A stretch of DNA of 64,000 nt from Leucobacter coleopterorum (GCF_011382985.1 NZ_CP049933.1:2294001-2358000); one strand, 5' to 3'; positions 16,867 to 26,578 are shown, counted from the first letter of the stretch. The notes: generated by a model not told the origin, from the letters alone. A program made the numbers and translations.

Positions 16867-17805
16867 ATGCGCTTCACCAAACCCGGTTCCATCACCATCG
16901 CAGCTTCGGCGGCCCTCACTCTCGCCCTCACTGGCTGCACCGATGCCTCGAAGGAAGCGGCGAACGACGCGAAAACCGCGGAGACTCCAAAACTTCCCAC
17001 GGAGACCATTTCAAAACTCGACGCGGACCCGACGCTTGAGGCGCTTCTCCCCGCAAACATCAAGACGGCCGGCACACTCAATGTTGCCACCGATCCGACC
17101 TACGCACCGTTCGAGGTATACGCCGAAGATAACAAGACCGTGGTAGGTCTCGACGCAGATCTCGCTGAATCACTCGGCCAGCTACTCGGACTCAAAGTCA
17201 CCTTCGTGCCCTCCGGTTTCGACAACATCATCCCGGGTCTCACCTCGGGCAAGTACGACATGGCCATGTCAGCATTCTCCGTCACCGATGAGCGCAAGCA
17301 GAACGCAGACTTTGTCGTTTACCACCAGTCAGGCAGCGGCGTGGCTGTGCCTAGAGGCAACCCCGAGAAGCTCTCGATGGATCCGATGACTCTCTGCGGC
17401 AAGACGATCGGAGCGGAGAAGGGCAGCACACAGGGCATGGAGATTATGCCAGACTTCACCAAGCAGTGCGAAGAAGCGGGCAAAAAGCCAATCGACATTA
17501 AACTCTTTCCCGGCACTGACAAGGCCATCACCGCCCTCTCATCGGGACGCGTGGAGGGTGTTGTTTCGGGCGCCACCGGCCTCGGCTACCAGGCCAAGAT
17601 CACCGGCGCATTCGACCTCGCCGAGGGCGGCGACTACGAGCCGAAGCCCACCGGGCTGGTGCTCCCTAAGGGCTCCGACCTCACCCCCGCGATCACCGCA
17701 GCGATGGAGAAGCTCGTCACAGAGAAGTCCTACCGCGAGGCGTTCCAGAAGTGGGGCATCAACGACAGCAACGAGGTCACCCCGGCTCAGGTCCCGGTGA
17801 AGTAA
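16867..17805 (+). CDS. Amino acid ABC transporter substrate-binding lipoprotein
   Basis: A 312-residue extracytoplasmic binding protein (SBP family 3). The signal peptide ends in the lipobox L-T-G-C (Cys about residue 24), so it is lipid-anchored. The mature part has the family core D-P-T-Y-A-P-F-E-V and later V-G-L-D-A-D-L-A-E. It is first in an operon with a permease and an ATPase 51 and about 980 bases downstream. The family binds polar amino acids such as glutamate, glutamine, histidine or arginine; the ligand cannot be read with confidence. It is divergent from an M20 peptidase, which suggests that peptide-derived amino acids are the cargo. Confidence 0.92.
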   Translation: MRFTKPGSITIAASAALTLALTGCTDASKEAANDAKTAETPKLPTETISKLDADPTLEALLPANIKTAGTLNVATDPTYAPFEVYAEDNKTVVGLDADLAESLGQLLGLKVTFVPSGFDNIIPGLTSGKYDMAMSAFSVTDERKQNADFVVYHQSGSGVAVPRGNPEKLSMDPMTLCGKTIGAEKGSTQGMEIMPDFTKQCEEAGKKPIDIKLFPGTDKAITALSSGRVEGVVSGATGLGYQAKITGAFDLAEGGDYEPKPTGLVLPKGSDLTPAITAAMEKLVTEKSYREAFQKWGINDSNEVTPAQVPVK

Positions 17806-17856
17806 CCCCTGATCCGCAGGCCCACCCCCGCCGCCACAACCCGAGAGTCGCAAGTC

Positions 17857-18791
17857 ATGACTAGCACCACGCTCACTCAACCCGTTCTCGACGACGCCGA
17901 CTACGCAATCGCCAACAAAAAGCACCCCTGGCGTTGGATCTCGGGCGCCATCATTCTGTTTCTCTTCGGAATGCTGATCTACTCGGCGGCGACCAATCCT
18001 CGTTTCCGCTGGGACACCATCGGCCTCTACCTGAGGGACACGTCGATCGCACAAGGCATTCAGATCACCCTGCTGCTCACCGTTGTGTGCATGCTGCTCG
18101 GGATCGTGCTCGGCGTCATTCTCGCGGTCATGCGCCTCTCGGTAAACCCGGTGGTTCGCGGGCGGCTGGCTTCTACGTGTTTGCTTTCAGGGGCACCCCG
18201 GTGCTCGTGCAACTGCTGCTCTGGTACAACTTGGCCGCCCTGTACCCCGACATTACGTTCGGCATCCCAGGGGTGCACCTCGACGCAAACCACATCGTCA
18301 CCCCACTCATGGCCGCGATCCTCGGCCTTGGTCTGAACGAGGCCGCGTACATGTCGGAGATCGTGCGCGCGGGCATTCTCTCGGTGGATCCGGGGCAGTC
18401 CGAGGCATCGGGCGCGCTGGGCCTGAATCGCCTGCAGACCATGGTGAAGGTTGTGCTGCCGCAGGCCATGCGTGTCATTATTCCGCCGACCGGCAATGAG
18501 ATGATCGGCATGCTCAAAAACACCTCGCTCGTAAGTGTGCTCGCGGTGTCGGAGTTGCTGTATTCAACGCAGGTGATCTACGCGAAGAACTTTCAGGTCA
18601 TCCCGATGCTGATCGTCGCGAGCATCTGGTACATCATCATGACCACGGTCTTTACGGTCGGGCAGTCCTGGCTTGAGAAGCGGTTCTCACGTGGCTCGAC
18701 CCGCAATGTGCAGCTCAGCTGGACAGACCGCCTTCGCAAGGCGATGCGAACTCACGATCCCGTAGCGACAGGAAAGACGAGCAACCCATGA
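17857..18791 (+). CDS. Amino acid ABC transporter permease (one homopolymer frameshift)
   Basis: Membrane subunit of the polar amino-acid importer. The frame breaks at GGG 18160-18162. One added G restores [15 protein letters not shown] and gives 311 residues, within the normal range. F-R-G-T-P is the family motif after the third helix, and the EAA loop appears as [10 protein letters not shown]. Helix positions are roughly 30-50, 70-95, 115-135, 155-175 and 245-265. The 4-base overlap with the ATPase gene shows coupling. A split into two working genes is unlikely because the break falls inside the transmembrane core. Confidence 0.9.
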
Positions 18792-19564
18792 ACGAGGCAA
18801 CACTGAACCCCATGGTGCGCATGAAGGGTGTGCGCAAGAGTTTCGGATCTCTTGAGGTACTACAGGGCATCGATCTCGACGTGGCTCGGGGCGAGGTCGT
18901 GTGCCTCATCGGGGCGTCAGGATCGGGCAAGAGCACCCTGCTGCGCTGCATCAACCACCTCGAGCAGCTCAACGGCGGTCGCATTTGGGTCGACGACAAA
19001 GTAGTTGGTTACGATCTGCGCGGCAATACTCTGCACGAAAAGAGCTACAACGACATCTGCCGCGACCGCACGCAGACCGGCATGGTGTTTCAGCACTTCA
19101 ATCTTTTTGGCCACATGACCGTGCTCGACAACATCATGCTCGCACCGCGCACCGTGTTGAAGCAGAAAACCAGCGAAGTGCTTCCCCGGGCCCTCGCGCT
19201 ACTCGACCAGGTCGGACTTGCCGACAAGGCAAAGGCCTATCCCCGGCACCTCTCGGGTGGCCAGCAACAGCGCGTCGCGATCGCACGGGCGCTCTGCATG
19301 GAGCCCAAGTTGATGCTGTTCGACGAGCCAACGAGCGCGCTCGACCCCGAGCTGGTGGGCGACGTGCTGAAGGTCATGCGGGATCTCGCAAACTCTGGCA
19401 TGACCATGATTGTGGTGACACACGAGATGGGCTTCGCAAGAGAGGTCGCGGATCGTGTGGTGTTTATGCACGGTGGCCTGATCGTGGAGCAGGGACCACC
19501 ATCCGAGGTGCTCGGCGATCCGCAACACGAGCGCACCCGCTCGTTCCTCTCGGCGGTGCGGTGA
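18788..19564 (+). CDS. Amino acid ABC transporter ATP-binding protein
   Basis: A 258-residue ATPase of the polar amino-acid uptake group (GlnQ/HisP type). It has Walker [10 protein letters not shown] (about residue 40), Q-loop [10 protein letters not shown], signature L-S-G-G-Q-Q-Q-R (about 155), Walker [14 protein letters not shown] and the switch H of V-V-T-H-E-M-G-F-A. The M-V-F-Q-H-F-N-L-F and T-H-E-M-G-F-A segments are characteristic of this group. It is last in the importer operon. After it, 19565-19757 holds GC-rich partial repeats with no clear hairpin. Confidence 0.94.
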   Translation: MNEATLNPMVRMKGVRKSFGSLEVLQGIDLDVARGEVVCLIGASGSGKSTLLRCINHLEQLNGGRIWVDDKVVGYDLRGNTLHEKSYNDICRDRTQTGMVFQHFNLFGHMTVLDNIMLAPRTVLKQKTSEVLPRALALLDQVGLADKAKAYPRHLSGGQQQRVAIARALCMEPKLMLFDEPTSALDPELVGDVLKVMRDLANSGMTMIVVTHEMGFAREVADRVVFMHGGLIVEQGPPSEVLGDPQHERTRSFLSAVR

Positions 19565-19757
19565 GCGCTGGGCGGGGAGCTCTGCGCGCTGCGTTTTGAG
19601 CGGGGAGCGCTATCTTCCCGCGAGTGCACGCCTTACCCGCGAGCGCCCAGGCTATCAACGCGCGGGCAACCGGGCCACTCGTCGGTAAGCTGGACACTCG
19701 CGACCCGAGAACCCGTTACAAGGTTGAATCGGGCAACGGCGAGCGCTCGCACGCGCC

Positions 19758-20662
19758 TCAGATCAGATCGAGCTGCTGCACCGTCTGTTCGATCTGCTCA
19801 ATGCGGTGGCGTGCAGGGTCGCCAATTCTGTGCACGAGAGTCTCGAAGAGCACCTCGACAAGCGCCATGACTGGCACCACCGAGTCGAACGGCCCACGCT
19901 CCGAGGCGATGCTCGTGAGCACGGCATCGGCGTCAGAGGCACACGGCGACACCCACTTGTCGGTAATGACAACAACACCGGCCTTTCGAACCTTTGCGTA
20001 GTGTACGAGGTTGCGCGTATCAGCCTCGTAGCGCCTGAAGTCAAAGGCTACGAGCACGTCTTTCGACTCAAAGCCCGCCATCGTTGCACCGCGCAGGCTC
20101 GCCATTTCTGGGACCATCTGCACATTGGGACGCAGTTGCTGCAGACTCGCCGAGAGGTACTCCGCGAGAAATACGCTGTAACGACCTCCGACAAGCCAGA
20201 TGCGCCGCTTCGGATTTGCGAGCATTTCAATGGTGGTCTCAAAATCGTGCCCTGACAGTCCCGCGAAGGTCGCTCGCAGATCTTCAACCGAGGGCTCAAC
20301 AAACGCGGCCAGGTCGCCCGCGGGTGCTACGCGCTTTGAGCCGGTGCGCTCGTACAGTGTTGTCGGGGAGGCACTGCGCTGTTCGAGCTCTCCGCGAAGC
20401 GCCTTCTGAAAGTCAGGAAATCCACTGTAGCCAAGGCGCGTCGCGAAACGCACCACGGTGGCCCCACTCACCTCAGCAAGGTCAGCCAGGCCGGCCACCG
20501 TTTCAAAACCGGCAACGGGATAGGCAGCAAGCAGGGTCCGCGCAACTTTGCGCTCCGAGGGGTACAGTCCCCCATGCGCTCGCGGATCCTGGAGGCTACG
20601 GTGTCCTCGGAAACCGCAGCACTCTCAAAGCACAGACTCGAATCGCGCGTGTGTTTCGGCAT
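19758..20662 (-). CDS. RpiR/MurR-family transcriptional regulator (one homopolymer frameshift)
   Basis: Regulator with an N-terminal helix-turn-helix and a C-terminal SIS sugar-isomerase-like domain. The frame breaks at CCCCC 20569-20573 (plus strand). One more base joins I-R-E-R-M-G to L-Y-P-S-E-R-K-V-A and gives 301 residues. HTH motif: L-A-E-V-S-G-A-T-V-V-R-F-A-T-R-L-G-Y-S-G-F-P-D-F, a hallmark of RpiR. The SIS domain spans about residues 145-280. Although many RpiR proteins sense sugar phosphates, this one lies between an amino-acid importer operon and a cyanophycinase-like gene, so its effector may be nitrogen-related. It is divergent from the latter. Confidence 0.9.
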
Positions 20663-20805
20663 TTCAGCCCTTCGCTCTGGGTAGGTAACGTCTACTGCAA
20701 CAAGCTCCTCTGCTCATCGCACCGACATCGGCTGTCGTGAGTCTACCAACGTGATCGGCTCGCGGTATCCATGAATAGAGCACACGAAGAGCCTTGCTGC
20801 AATTT

Positions 20806-20819
20806 GAAACATATGTTTC
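20806..20819. promoter_or_regulatory. Palindrome GAAACATATGTTTC, probable RpiR operator
   Basis: Perfect 14-base palindrome in the AT-rich gap between rpiR and the cyanophycinase-like gene. A second inverted element, TGAAT...ATTCA, lies about 15 bases further on. Position between divergent genes next to the regulator suggests an operator. A related but imperfect element is upstream of the importer at about 16785. Confidence 0.5.
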
Positions 20820-20916
20820 CGCCTTGAATGAATCACTTATTCATGAAACACTTGAATCTACGTGATGAAGCCGGACTTCTCGCGTGCACCCCTCAACGCC
20901 GAGACCGGAGATCGAT

Positions 20917-22785
20917 TTGTCATCCTTCACCCCATTACGTCGCAAGCTTTCCGCCATCGCACTCACCGCAGCACTGAGCCTGGGTGCACTCGCAGCGATC
21001 CCGACAACCGCAAGCGCAGCACCAACCCAGGGGCACGTGGTGCTCATTGGCGGCGCAATCAAGCCTGGTGACACACCGAGTGAGGCCATCATCCAAGAGA
21101 TCGTCGATCTCGCACAGGCCCACGCTGGTGTGGGCAACACACCACGCGTTGCGATCCTGACCGCCGCATCACCCGTGGCCCCCGACGCGGCCGAGGCCGC
21201 AGACGGCGACACCTACGACAATGCCACAGCAAACGGGCTCTACTACAAGAGCTGGTTCGAAGCGCACGGCGCAGAGGTCTACCCGGTACCGATCGACGTC
21301 AACCAGGTCGAAGATTACGCCGGAGATCCCTACACCGCCGCAAACGCGTTCGACACGACGGTGGCCAACGAGATCCGAAATTCTGATGCCGTGTACTTTG
21401 GCGGCGGTGACCAGACTCGCTACGTTCGTTCGCTCTTCAATTGCACGGCTCCGGATCAGGCAGCCGCCGATAAATTCGCGTACACCGCCTGCACCGACAC
21501 TCCCGCCATGGCAGCAATCCGCGAAGTTGTGGAGAGCGGCGGGGTGGCCGCGGGCACGAGCGCCGGGCTCACGATCCAGCAGGGTGCCGACATGATTTCG
21601 GGTGGGGATCCTTACCAGTCCTGGCGAGACCCTGCCGTTACTGGGTGGTTCGACGACAACAGCGCAGACGCCTCAACACTCGCCTACATTCCGGCGGGCG
21701 GCCTCGGATTCTTCACCGAGGGCCAGCTCGACTCGCACTTTGCCCGCCGTGACCGGCAGCCCCGACTCGTGAAACTCTCGCTCGAGACACAACACGAGCG
21801 CGGATTCGGCGTCGAAGAAAAGACCGCACTTGTGGTTGACCGCGGTGCCCGCACCGGCAAGGTAATCGGCGCGCTCGGGGCGACCATGCTTGATGTCTCT
21901 GACGCTACTTTCGATGGCAAGAGCACCGCCGGGGTGCGCTATTCATACTTCATGACAGGATCCACGATCGATTTCGCTACCGGATCCATCACCCTCGCGG
22001 GCACGGAACACACGGGTCCAGGCACAGCACCCGCCCCCGCAGCCGAACCCGACATCTGGAAGTCGTACGAGTGTGACTCGAACCCTTACATCTTCGGCAC
22101 ACTGAGCCTGGCGCAGTCGTTTGTGAAGTCGAGCGTCTCACGCGCCTCCGGCGACAGCTGCGATGCCGCCGCCGAGTCGCCTCGATTCCGCACCACCTTC
22201 AATCGTGACGACCGCACACGGTGGAGCGACGACGGCAGCTTTGTTGACGTTGCCATGTCGATCGCCGAGATTCCCTCGTTCACCGCGACCGCTTCGGTTT
22301 CAGGATCAACGCAGCTCACCGTGGGCGACACCGCCAGCATCGCCGTTTCGGTCACCAACACGGGAGGCGTTCCACTCTCAGAGTTCAGCATCAATGGTGT
22401 TCCCGCGGCTGCCACGACGGTGCTACCGGGAGCCACGGCGATCCTCACCGCTACGCACACCGTGACCGAGGGGCGGCAGACCATTGCTGCAACGGTCGCC
22501 GCGAATGCCGTTGACACGAACGGCGCCAACCTGAACATGACGGTCGAGTCGCAGGCAGTGTCGGCCGAGCTGAGCGGGACTGCAAAGCCGGTCGACCCGG
22601 AGGGTCCCAAGAAGCCCGGCACCGAGAAGCCCGACCCAAAAACCCCGGTCAATGGACCCGCCAACCCACCGCAGGCACTGGCCACTACGGGAAATCCCGC
22701 TTCTCTGGGCGCAACGAGCGCCATCGCCTTGCTTGTCGCTGGCGGCGCGGCACTGGCTTTCACTAGGCGGCGAACCAGCTCCTAA
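20917..22785 (+). CDS. Secreted, cell-wall-anchored cyanophycinase-like S51 peptidase
   Basis: A 622-residue exported protein. The signal peptide is about residues 1-35 (twin basic start, hydrophobic core, A-S-A-A-P). An S51 peptidase domain follows (about 40-320), with G-G-G-D-Q and the nucleophile motif G-T-S-A-G-L. Next is a region with an S-Y-E-C-D-S-N segment, then a beta-rich repeat-like domain (about 450-560) with V-G-D-T-A-S-I-A-V-S-V-T-N-T-G. The C terminus is a Pro/Lys linker, then L-A-T-T-G, one membrane helix and R-R-R, which is a sortase-type signal of the class E form used by actinobacteria. TTG 20917 has GGAG 6 bases upstream; GTG 20884 is an alternative. S51 enzymes release beta-Asp-Arg dipeptides from cyanophycin; the true substrate here is unproven. 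Confidence 0.88.
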   Translation: MSSFTPLRRKLSAIALTAALSLGALAAIPTTASAAPTQGHVVLIGGAIKPGDTPSEAIIQEIVDLAQAHAGVGNTPRVAILTAASPVAPDAAEAADGDTYDNATANGLYYKSWFEAHGAEVYPVPIDVNQVEDYAGDPYTAANAFDTTVANEIRNSDAVYFGGGDQTRYVRSLFNCTAPDQAAADKFAYTACTDTPAMAAIREVVESGGVAAGTSAGLTIQQGADMISGGDPYQSWRDPAVTGWFDDNSADASTLAYIPAGGLGFFTEGQLDSHFARRDRQPRLVKLSLETQHERGFGVEEKTALVVDRGARTGKVIGALGATMLDVSDATFDGKSTAGVRYSYFMTGSTIDFATGSITLAGTEHTGPGTAPAPAAEPDIWKSYECDSNPYIFGTLSLAQSFVKSSVSRASGDSCDAAAESPRFRTTFNRDDRTRWSDDGSFVDVAMSIAEIPSFTATASVSGSTQLTVGDTASIAVSVTNTGGVPLSEFSINGVPAAATTVLPGATAILTATHTVTEGRQTIAATVAANAVDTNGANLNMTVESQAVSAELSGTAKPVDPEGPKKPGTEKPDPKTPVNGPANPPQALATTGNPASLGATSAIALLVAGGAALAFTRRRTSS

Positions 22786-22829
22786 GTCGAGCCGAGCTGG
22801 CTCACCAACTGATTTGGGTCGCTCACCAG

Positions 22830-22887
22830 GTGCGGGTTGCTCAGCCGGTCGAAAACCTCGTTTTTGAACCGGCTGAGCGACCCGCAC
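22830..22887. terminator. Long inverted repeat between convergent genes
   Basis: Arms GTGCGGGTTGCTCAGCCGG (from 22830) and CCGGCTGAGCGACCCGCAC (to 22887) pair with one mismatch around a loop containing TTTTT. It lies between the cyanophycinase-like gene and the SnoaL-like gene and probably ends transcription in both directions. A partial third copy (GGGTCGCTCACC) sits just before it. Confidence 0.65.
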
Positions 22888-22910
22888 CGGTTTAAGGGAC
22901 CGTCACGCCA

Positions 22911-23282
22911 CTAGTTCACACCCATAAACATGTAAGCGCGGGTGATCTTGCCCTCAGCATCCCGAAACACGGTGTCTACCCCGCGGCCAACAACCTCACC
23001 GTTCCGGGCGGTCATAGACCATCTCAGCAGCAGGGCATCGCCCGACTCGACCTGCTGGTCGTAGCTAAAACGAAGCCCCTTGCCCGCAATGAGGCCGTCG
23101 TGCACCCCAGCAATGTGGGTAGTGATCTCGTCGATGCCGGTGAGCGTGATTCCGAGCGAGGAGACAGCAAGCTGCCCACCCGGGGACCAGAGGTGTTCAA
23201 TGTTGGTGCGGCGAGTTGCGGGATCCGGCTCGATCCAGGTGTCAAGGTAACGAGCATCGAAGTCGGTCAATTGGCTAGTCAC
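22911..23282 (-). CDS. SnoaL-like (NTF2-fold) protein
   Basis: A 123-residue small protein of the SnoaL/NTF2 fold. It has the opening Y-L-D-T-W near residue 12, A-G-V-H-D-G-L near 58 and a final F-R-D-A-E-G-K-I-T-R-A-Y-M-F, the usual last strand of this fold. Members bind small hydrophobic ligands or act as isomerases and hydrolases; the reaction is not predictable. It is divergent from a tetR gene whose product probably represses it. Confidence 0.8.
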   Translation of the reverse strand: MTSQLTDFDARYLDTWIEPDPATRRTNIEHLWSPGGQLAVSSLGITLTGIDEITTHIAGVHDGLIAGKGLRFSYDQQVESGDALLLRWSMTARNGEVVGRGVDTVFRDAEGKITRAYMFMGVN

Positions 23283-23374
23283 GGGATGTTCCTTTGTTCT
23301 GGGATTGATTGTTGACAGCGTCAGCGTACGTGACGTTTGTGGACAATGTCAACTCAGATTGTTAGACTCATTCC
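23283..23374. promoter_or_regulatory. Divergent promoter with nested inverted repeats (TetR operator candidate)
   Basis: The 92-base gap between the SnoaL-like gene and tetR holds an outer pair GTTGACA ... TGTCAAC and an inner pair CGTCA-GCGTACG-TGACG. Each TTGACA can serve as a -35 box for one direction. A dyad of this kind between divergent genes is the usual place for TetR binding. Confidence 0.5.
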
Positions 23375-23968
23375 ATGAGCCCCCGCGACCCAGGACCAAC
23401 GCGCGCCGCCATACTCATGGCCGCCTCCGATCTACTTGAAGGGGGTGGCCCAGACGCGGTCACACTGCGCGCGGTCGGTGAGACCGCAGGCGTCTCGCGA
23501 TCCGCCGCCTACCGCCACTTTGACGACAAATCAGCCCTGCTCAGCGAGCTAGCTCGGCAAACCCTCGACGGCATGGCCGCGGCGATTCGGGCAGCCGCGA
23601 TCGACAGCGACAGCCGGGTGAACCTGCGGCTGGGCAGCGGAGCCTACGTCGAGTACGTCCTCAATTTTCCACACCACTACCAGCTAATCTTCGGCGACAC
23701 CCCCATCTCGGCACCAGCGCCGGAGCTCGAAGCTGCGGCCGACAGCGCCATGCTCGCACTGCAGACCCTGGTCGAGCGCGCGCAGGCAGCAGGCCAGCTA
23801 GGCGGCGGCGCACCGCGCGAACTCGCAACGGTACTGTGGGTACTGCTGCACGGGATCGCGGCCCTGCAGATCACGGGCCACCTTCACGAACCCCGCACGC
23901 TCGACGGCGACACTCGACTAGGCGAGCTGCTGGATCTGGCACTCGCGTCGTTCAGCCCTGCTGACTAG
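23375..23968 (+). CDS. TetR-family regulator
   Basis: A 197-residue repressor with N-terminal helix-turn-helix (about residues 10-55: T-L-R-A-V-G-E-T-A-G-V-S-R-S-A-A-Y-R-H-F) and a C-terminal ligand domain of the type with a W-x-x-L-H-G core (V-L-W-V-L-L-H-G-I-A). It is divergent from the SnoaL-like gene, its likely target. Its last 17 bases overlap the end of the relE-like gene on the other strand. Confidence 0.9.
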   Translation: MSPRDPGPTRAAILMAASDLLEGGGPDAVTLRAVGETAGVSRSAAYRHFDDKSALLSELARQTLDGMAAAIRAAAIDSDSRVNLRLGSGAYVEYVLNFPHHYQLIFGDTPISAPAPELEAAADSAMLALQTLVERAQAAGQLGGGAPRELATVLWVLLHGIAALQITGHLHEPRTLDGDTRLGELLDLALASFSPAD

Positions 23969-24233
23969 GAACACCTCGACAATACACCTCGCGACGGTGC
24001 CCAGCGCGGAGAATTAGCACCAGCACTTCACCCTCGTAAATGTCGTAGATAATGCGATAGTCCCCCGTGCGAACGCGCCAGGATCCGCCGCTATTCACGA
24101 GTGATTTTGCAGCCGGCGGGCGGGGTTCCTCCGAAAGAAGCTCGATCGCCGCCTGTACTCGGCGCCGTGCGTGCGGATCTAACCTCTTGAGTTCGCGCGC
24201 CGCCGCGGGCGAAACCTGCACTCGGTAGCTCAC
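23952..24233 (-). CDS. RelE/ParE-family toxin
   Basis: A 93-residue protein with the RelE-fold pattern: K-R-L-D-P-H-A-R-R-R-V at the N terminus, then W-R-V-R-T-G-D-Y-R-I-I-Y-D-I and a final H-R-R-E-V-Y. RelE toxins cut mRNA on the ribosome. The basic residues and Tyr in the last segment match the catalytic region of RelE. The gene overlaps the upstream antitoxin gene by 4 bases, the usual antitoxin-first order. Confidence 0.87.
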   Translation of the reverse strand: MSYRVQVSPAAARELKRLDPHARRRVQAAIELLSEEPRPPAAKSLVNSGGSWRVRTGDYRIIYDIYEGEVLVLILRAGHRREVYCRGVPSQQG

Positions 24234-24499
24234 ACGAGCCCAAGATCCGCTTTGACCTCTTCCCAGGGAATCGGTGTCGCTCCGGTATCTTCCATTTCTT
24301 GCCGCGCCTGACGCGCTGCTTCAGCGTCTTGAAAATCTTGGAGCTCGTCGAGCAACTGCTGAAACGCCTCGGCATCAACGAGCACCGCGTATTTTCGCCC
24401 GTGCTTTGTCAGATACACGTTCTCACGCGCAAGGTGCACACGATCCACCAGCGAGCCAAGTTGCTGCTTCGCTACGGAAATCGGAAGAGTGACAGACAT
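24230..24499 (-). CDS. Phd/YefM-family antitoxin
   Basis: An 89-residue DNA-binding antitoxin. The N-terminal part (S-V-T-L-P-I-S-V-A-K-Q-Q-L-G-S-L) is the dimer and operator-binding fold. The middle Y-L-T-K-H-G-R-K-Y-A-V-L-V is the Phd/YefM hallmark and the acidic C terminus would wrap the toxin. ATG 24499 is preferred to a TTG two codons upstream. It probably autoregulates the pair. Confidence 0.87.
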   Translation of the reverse strand: MSVTLPISVAKQQLGSLVDRVHLARENVYLTKHGRKYAVLVDAEAFQQLLDELQDFQDAEAARQARQEMEDTGATPIPWEEVKADLGLV

Positions 24500-24672
24500 G
24501 GCCAAATGTTACCATTCAACCCAATTGATCAAAAGACCCCATTTCACTTCCTCACCCGTCCGGCATCCCAGACAAGACCCCGAGTTCTCCATTCCAGCCG
24601 CACCTCGCACACGCTGAGATAGAGGTATCGCGCTCCCGCACACGCAACGCAGCGCACAGCGAAAGGATCACC

Positions 24673-26399
24673 ATGGCCCTCCCCGGCGCACGCCCCGTCC
24701 GCGCTCCCCGCGGCACCGAGATCTCAGCGAAGAGCTGGCAGACCGAAGCTCCACTCCGCATGCTCATGAACAACCTCGACCCCGAGGTCGCCGAGCGCCC
24801 CGACGACCTCGTCGTCTACGGTGGCACCGGTCGCGCCGCCCGCAGCTGGGAGGCCTACGACGCCATCGTTGACACCCTGCGCGACCTTGAGGACGACGAG
24901 ACCCTGCTCGTGCAGTCCGGCAAGCCGGTCGGCGTCTTCCGCACGAACCCCTGGGCACCGCGCGTGCTGCTCGCCAACTCGAATCTGGTGGGCGACTGGG
25001 CGACGTGGCCCGAGTTCCGCAAGCTCGAGGCAGAGGGCCTCATGATGTACGGCCAGATGACCGCGGGCTCGTGGATCTACATCGGCACGCAGGGTATTCT
25101 GCAGGGCACCTTCGAGACCTTCGCCGCCATTGGTCGCAAGCTTGCGGGTCTTCCGGGAGCAACCGAGAAGGGTCTTGACGGCACGCTCGCGGGCACCATC
25201 ACGCTTACCGGGGGCTGTGGCGGCATGGGCGGTGCCCAGCCCCTCGCAGTCACCCTCAATGACGGCGCCTGCCTCATCGTTGACGTCGACAAGACCCGCC
25301 TCGACCGCCGCGCGGGCAAGCGCTACCTCGACGAGGTCGTCACCGATCTCGACGAGGCACTTGCGAAGGTGCAGCAGGCCAAGGACGAGCGCCGTGGCTG
25401 GTCCGTCGGCCTCGTGGGCAACGCTGCTGAAGTCTTCCCCGAGATCCTGCGCCGCCAGCTCGCGGGTGAAATCAACATCGATATCGTCACCGATCAGACC
25501 AGCGCCCACGATCCCCTCAGTTACCTGCCGATTGGCTACACGATGGCCGAGTGGCAGGATCGCGCTGCGAAGGATCCCGAAACCTTCACCCGCGATGCGC
25601 AGGCTGCAATGGCTGCACACGTTAAGGCGATGGTTGAGTTCCAAGACGCGGGATCCGAGGTGTTCGACTACGGCAACTCCATCCGCGACGAGGCCCGCAA
25701 GGGCGGCTACGACCGCGCCTTCGAGTTTCCCGGTTTCGTGCCGGCCTACATCCGGCCGCTGTTCTGCGAGGGCCTCGGACCGTTCCGCTGGGCCGCACTC
25801 TCGGGCGATCCCGAAGACATCCGCGTCACCGACGAGGCGATCCTCGAACTCTTCCCCGAAAACGACCACCTGCGCCGCTGGATCCGCGCCGCACAAGACC
25901 GCGTCGAATACGAGGGCCTGCCCGCCCGCATCTGCTGGCTCGGCTACGGCGACCGCGCAAAAGCCGCTGTGCGCTTCAACGAACTCGTCGCAGAGGGCAA
26001 GCTCAAAGCACCCATCGTCATTGGGCGCGATCACCTTGACTCTGGCTCCGTGGCCTCCCCTACCGCGAGACCGAAGCGATGGCCGACGGCTCAGACGCGA
26101 TCGCCGACTGGCCACTGTTGAACGCGCTCACCGCGGCGTCTTCCGGCGCCACCTGGGTATCACTGCACCACGGTGGTGGTGTCGGGATCGGCCGCTCTAT
26201 TCATTCGGGGCAGGTATCCGTTGCCGATGGGACTGCTCTTGCTGCTGAGAAGCTGCAGCGACTACTGACGAATGATCCGGGTATGGGAGTGATCCGTCAC
26301 GTTGATGCGGGGTATCAGCGGGCTAGTGATGTCGCTCAGGAGCGTGGAGTCCGGGTGCCGATGTCGCCGGTGATTCGGAATACTGAGACTGCTTGGTAA
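24673..26399 (+). CDS. hutU: Urocanate hydratase (one homopolymer frameshift)
   Basis: Second step of histidine breakdown: urocanate to imidazolonepropionate with tightly bound NAD+. The frame breaks at CCCC 26057-26060. Adding one C restores [11 protein letters not shown] and a 575-residue protein, close to the family norm. Marks include the NAD region [11 protein letters not shown], the [10 protein letters not shown] segment and the glycine-rich signature [22 protein letters not shown] precedes ATG 24673. It is followed 180 bases later by hutI on the same strand, with a large palindrome in the gap. Confidence 0.95.
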
Positions 26400-26405
26400 T
26401 CCTTC

Positions 26406-26515
26406 GGGGTGGGGAGCGGTGTGCGATTCCGTCGCGACGTTGCGTCTTCAAGATGTGCAAAATCGCACATCTCTCAGCCGCAAAAGCGACAGAATCGCAC
26501 ACCGCTCCCCACCCC
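26406..26515. repeat. 110-base nested palindrome between hutU and hutI
   Basis: Outer arms of 30 bases (26406-26435 and 26486-26515) are reverse complements with one mismatch that can still pair as G-U in RNA. Inside is a second hairpin, AGATGTGC-AAAATC-GCACATCT (26451-26472). The TGTGCGATT core occurs in both outer arms and partly in the inner one. No open frame, T tract or target duplication is evident. It could be a terminator or processing hairpin, or a small mobile repeat. Confidence 0.8.
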
Positions 26516-26578
26516 TCACCTCTGCCACTCGCGCAGCACCTCCCCCGTCGCTCACTCTCACATGCAAAGGTTGAGACC

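Noticed and set aside
19565-19757. GC-rich partial repeats (GAGCG, GCGAG) after the importer ATPase as a terminator
   Set aside because: The partial repeats do not form a clear stem with a defined loop or T tract, so no feature is called.
24724-26115. Long open frame on the minus strand (about 463 codons) opposite hutU
   Set aside because: It mirrors the high-GC third-position pattern of hutU, and hutU has clear family motifs. The opposite frame shows no recognisable domain.
26406-26515. Insertion sequence between hutU and hutI
   Set aside because: There is no transposase frame and no obvious target-site duplication; only the palindrome itself is seen.
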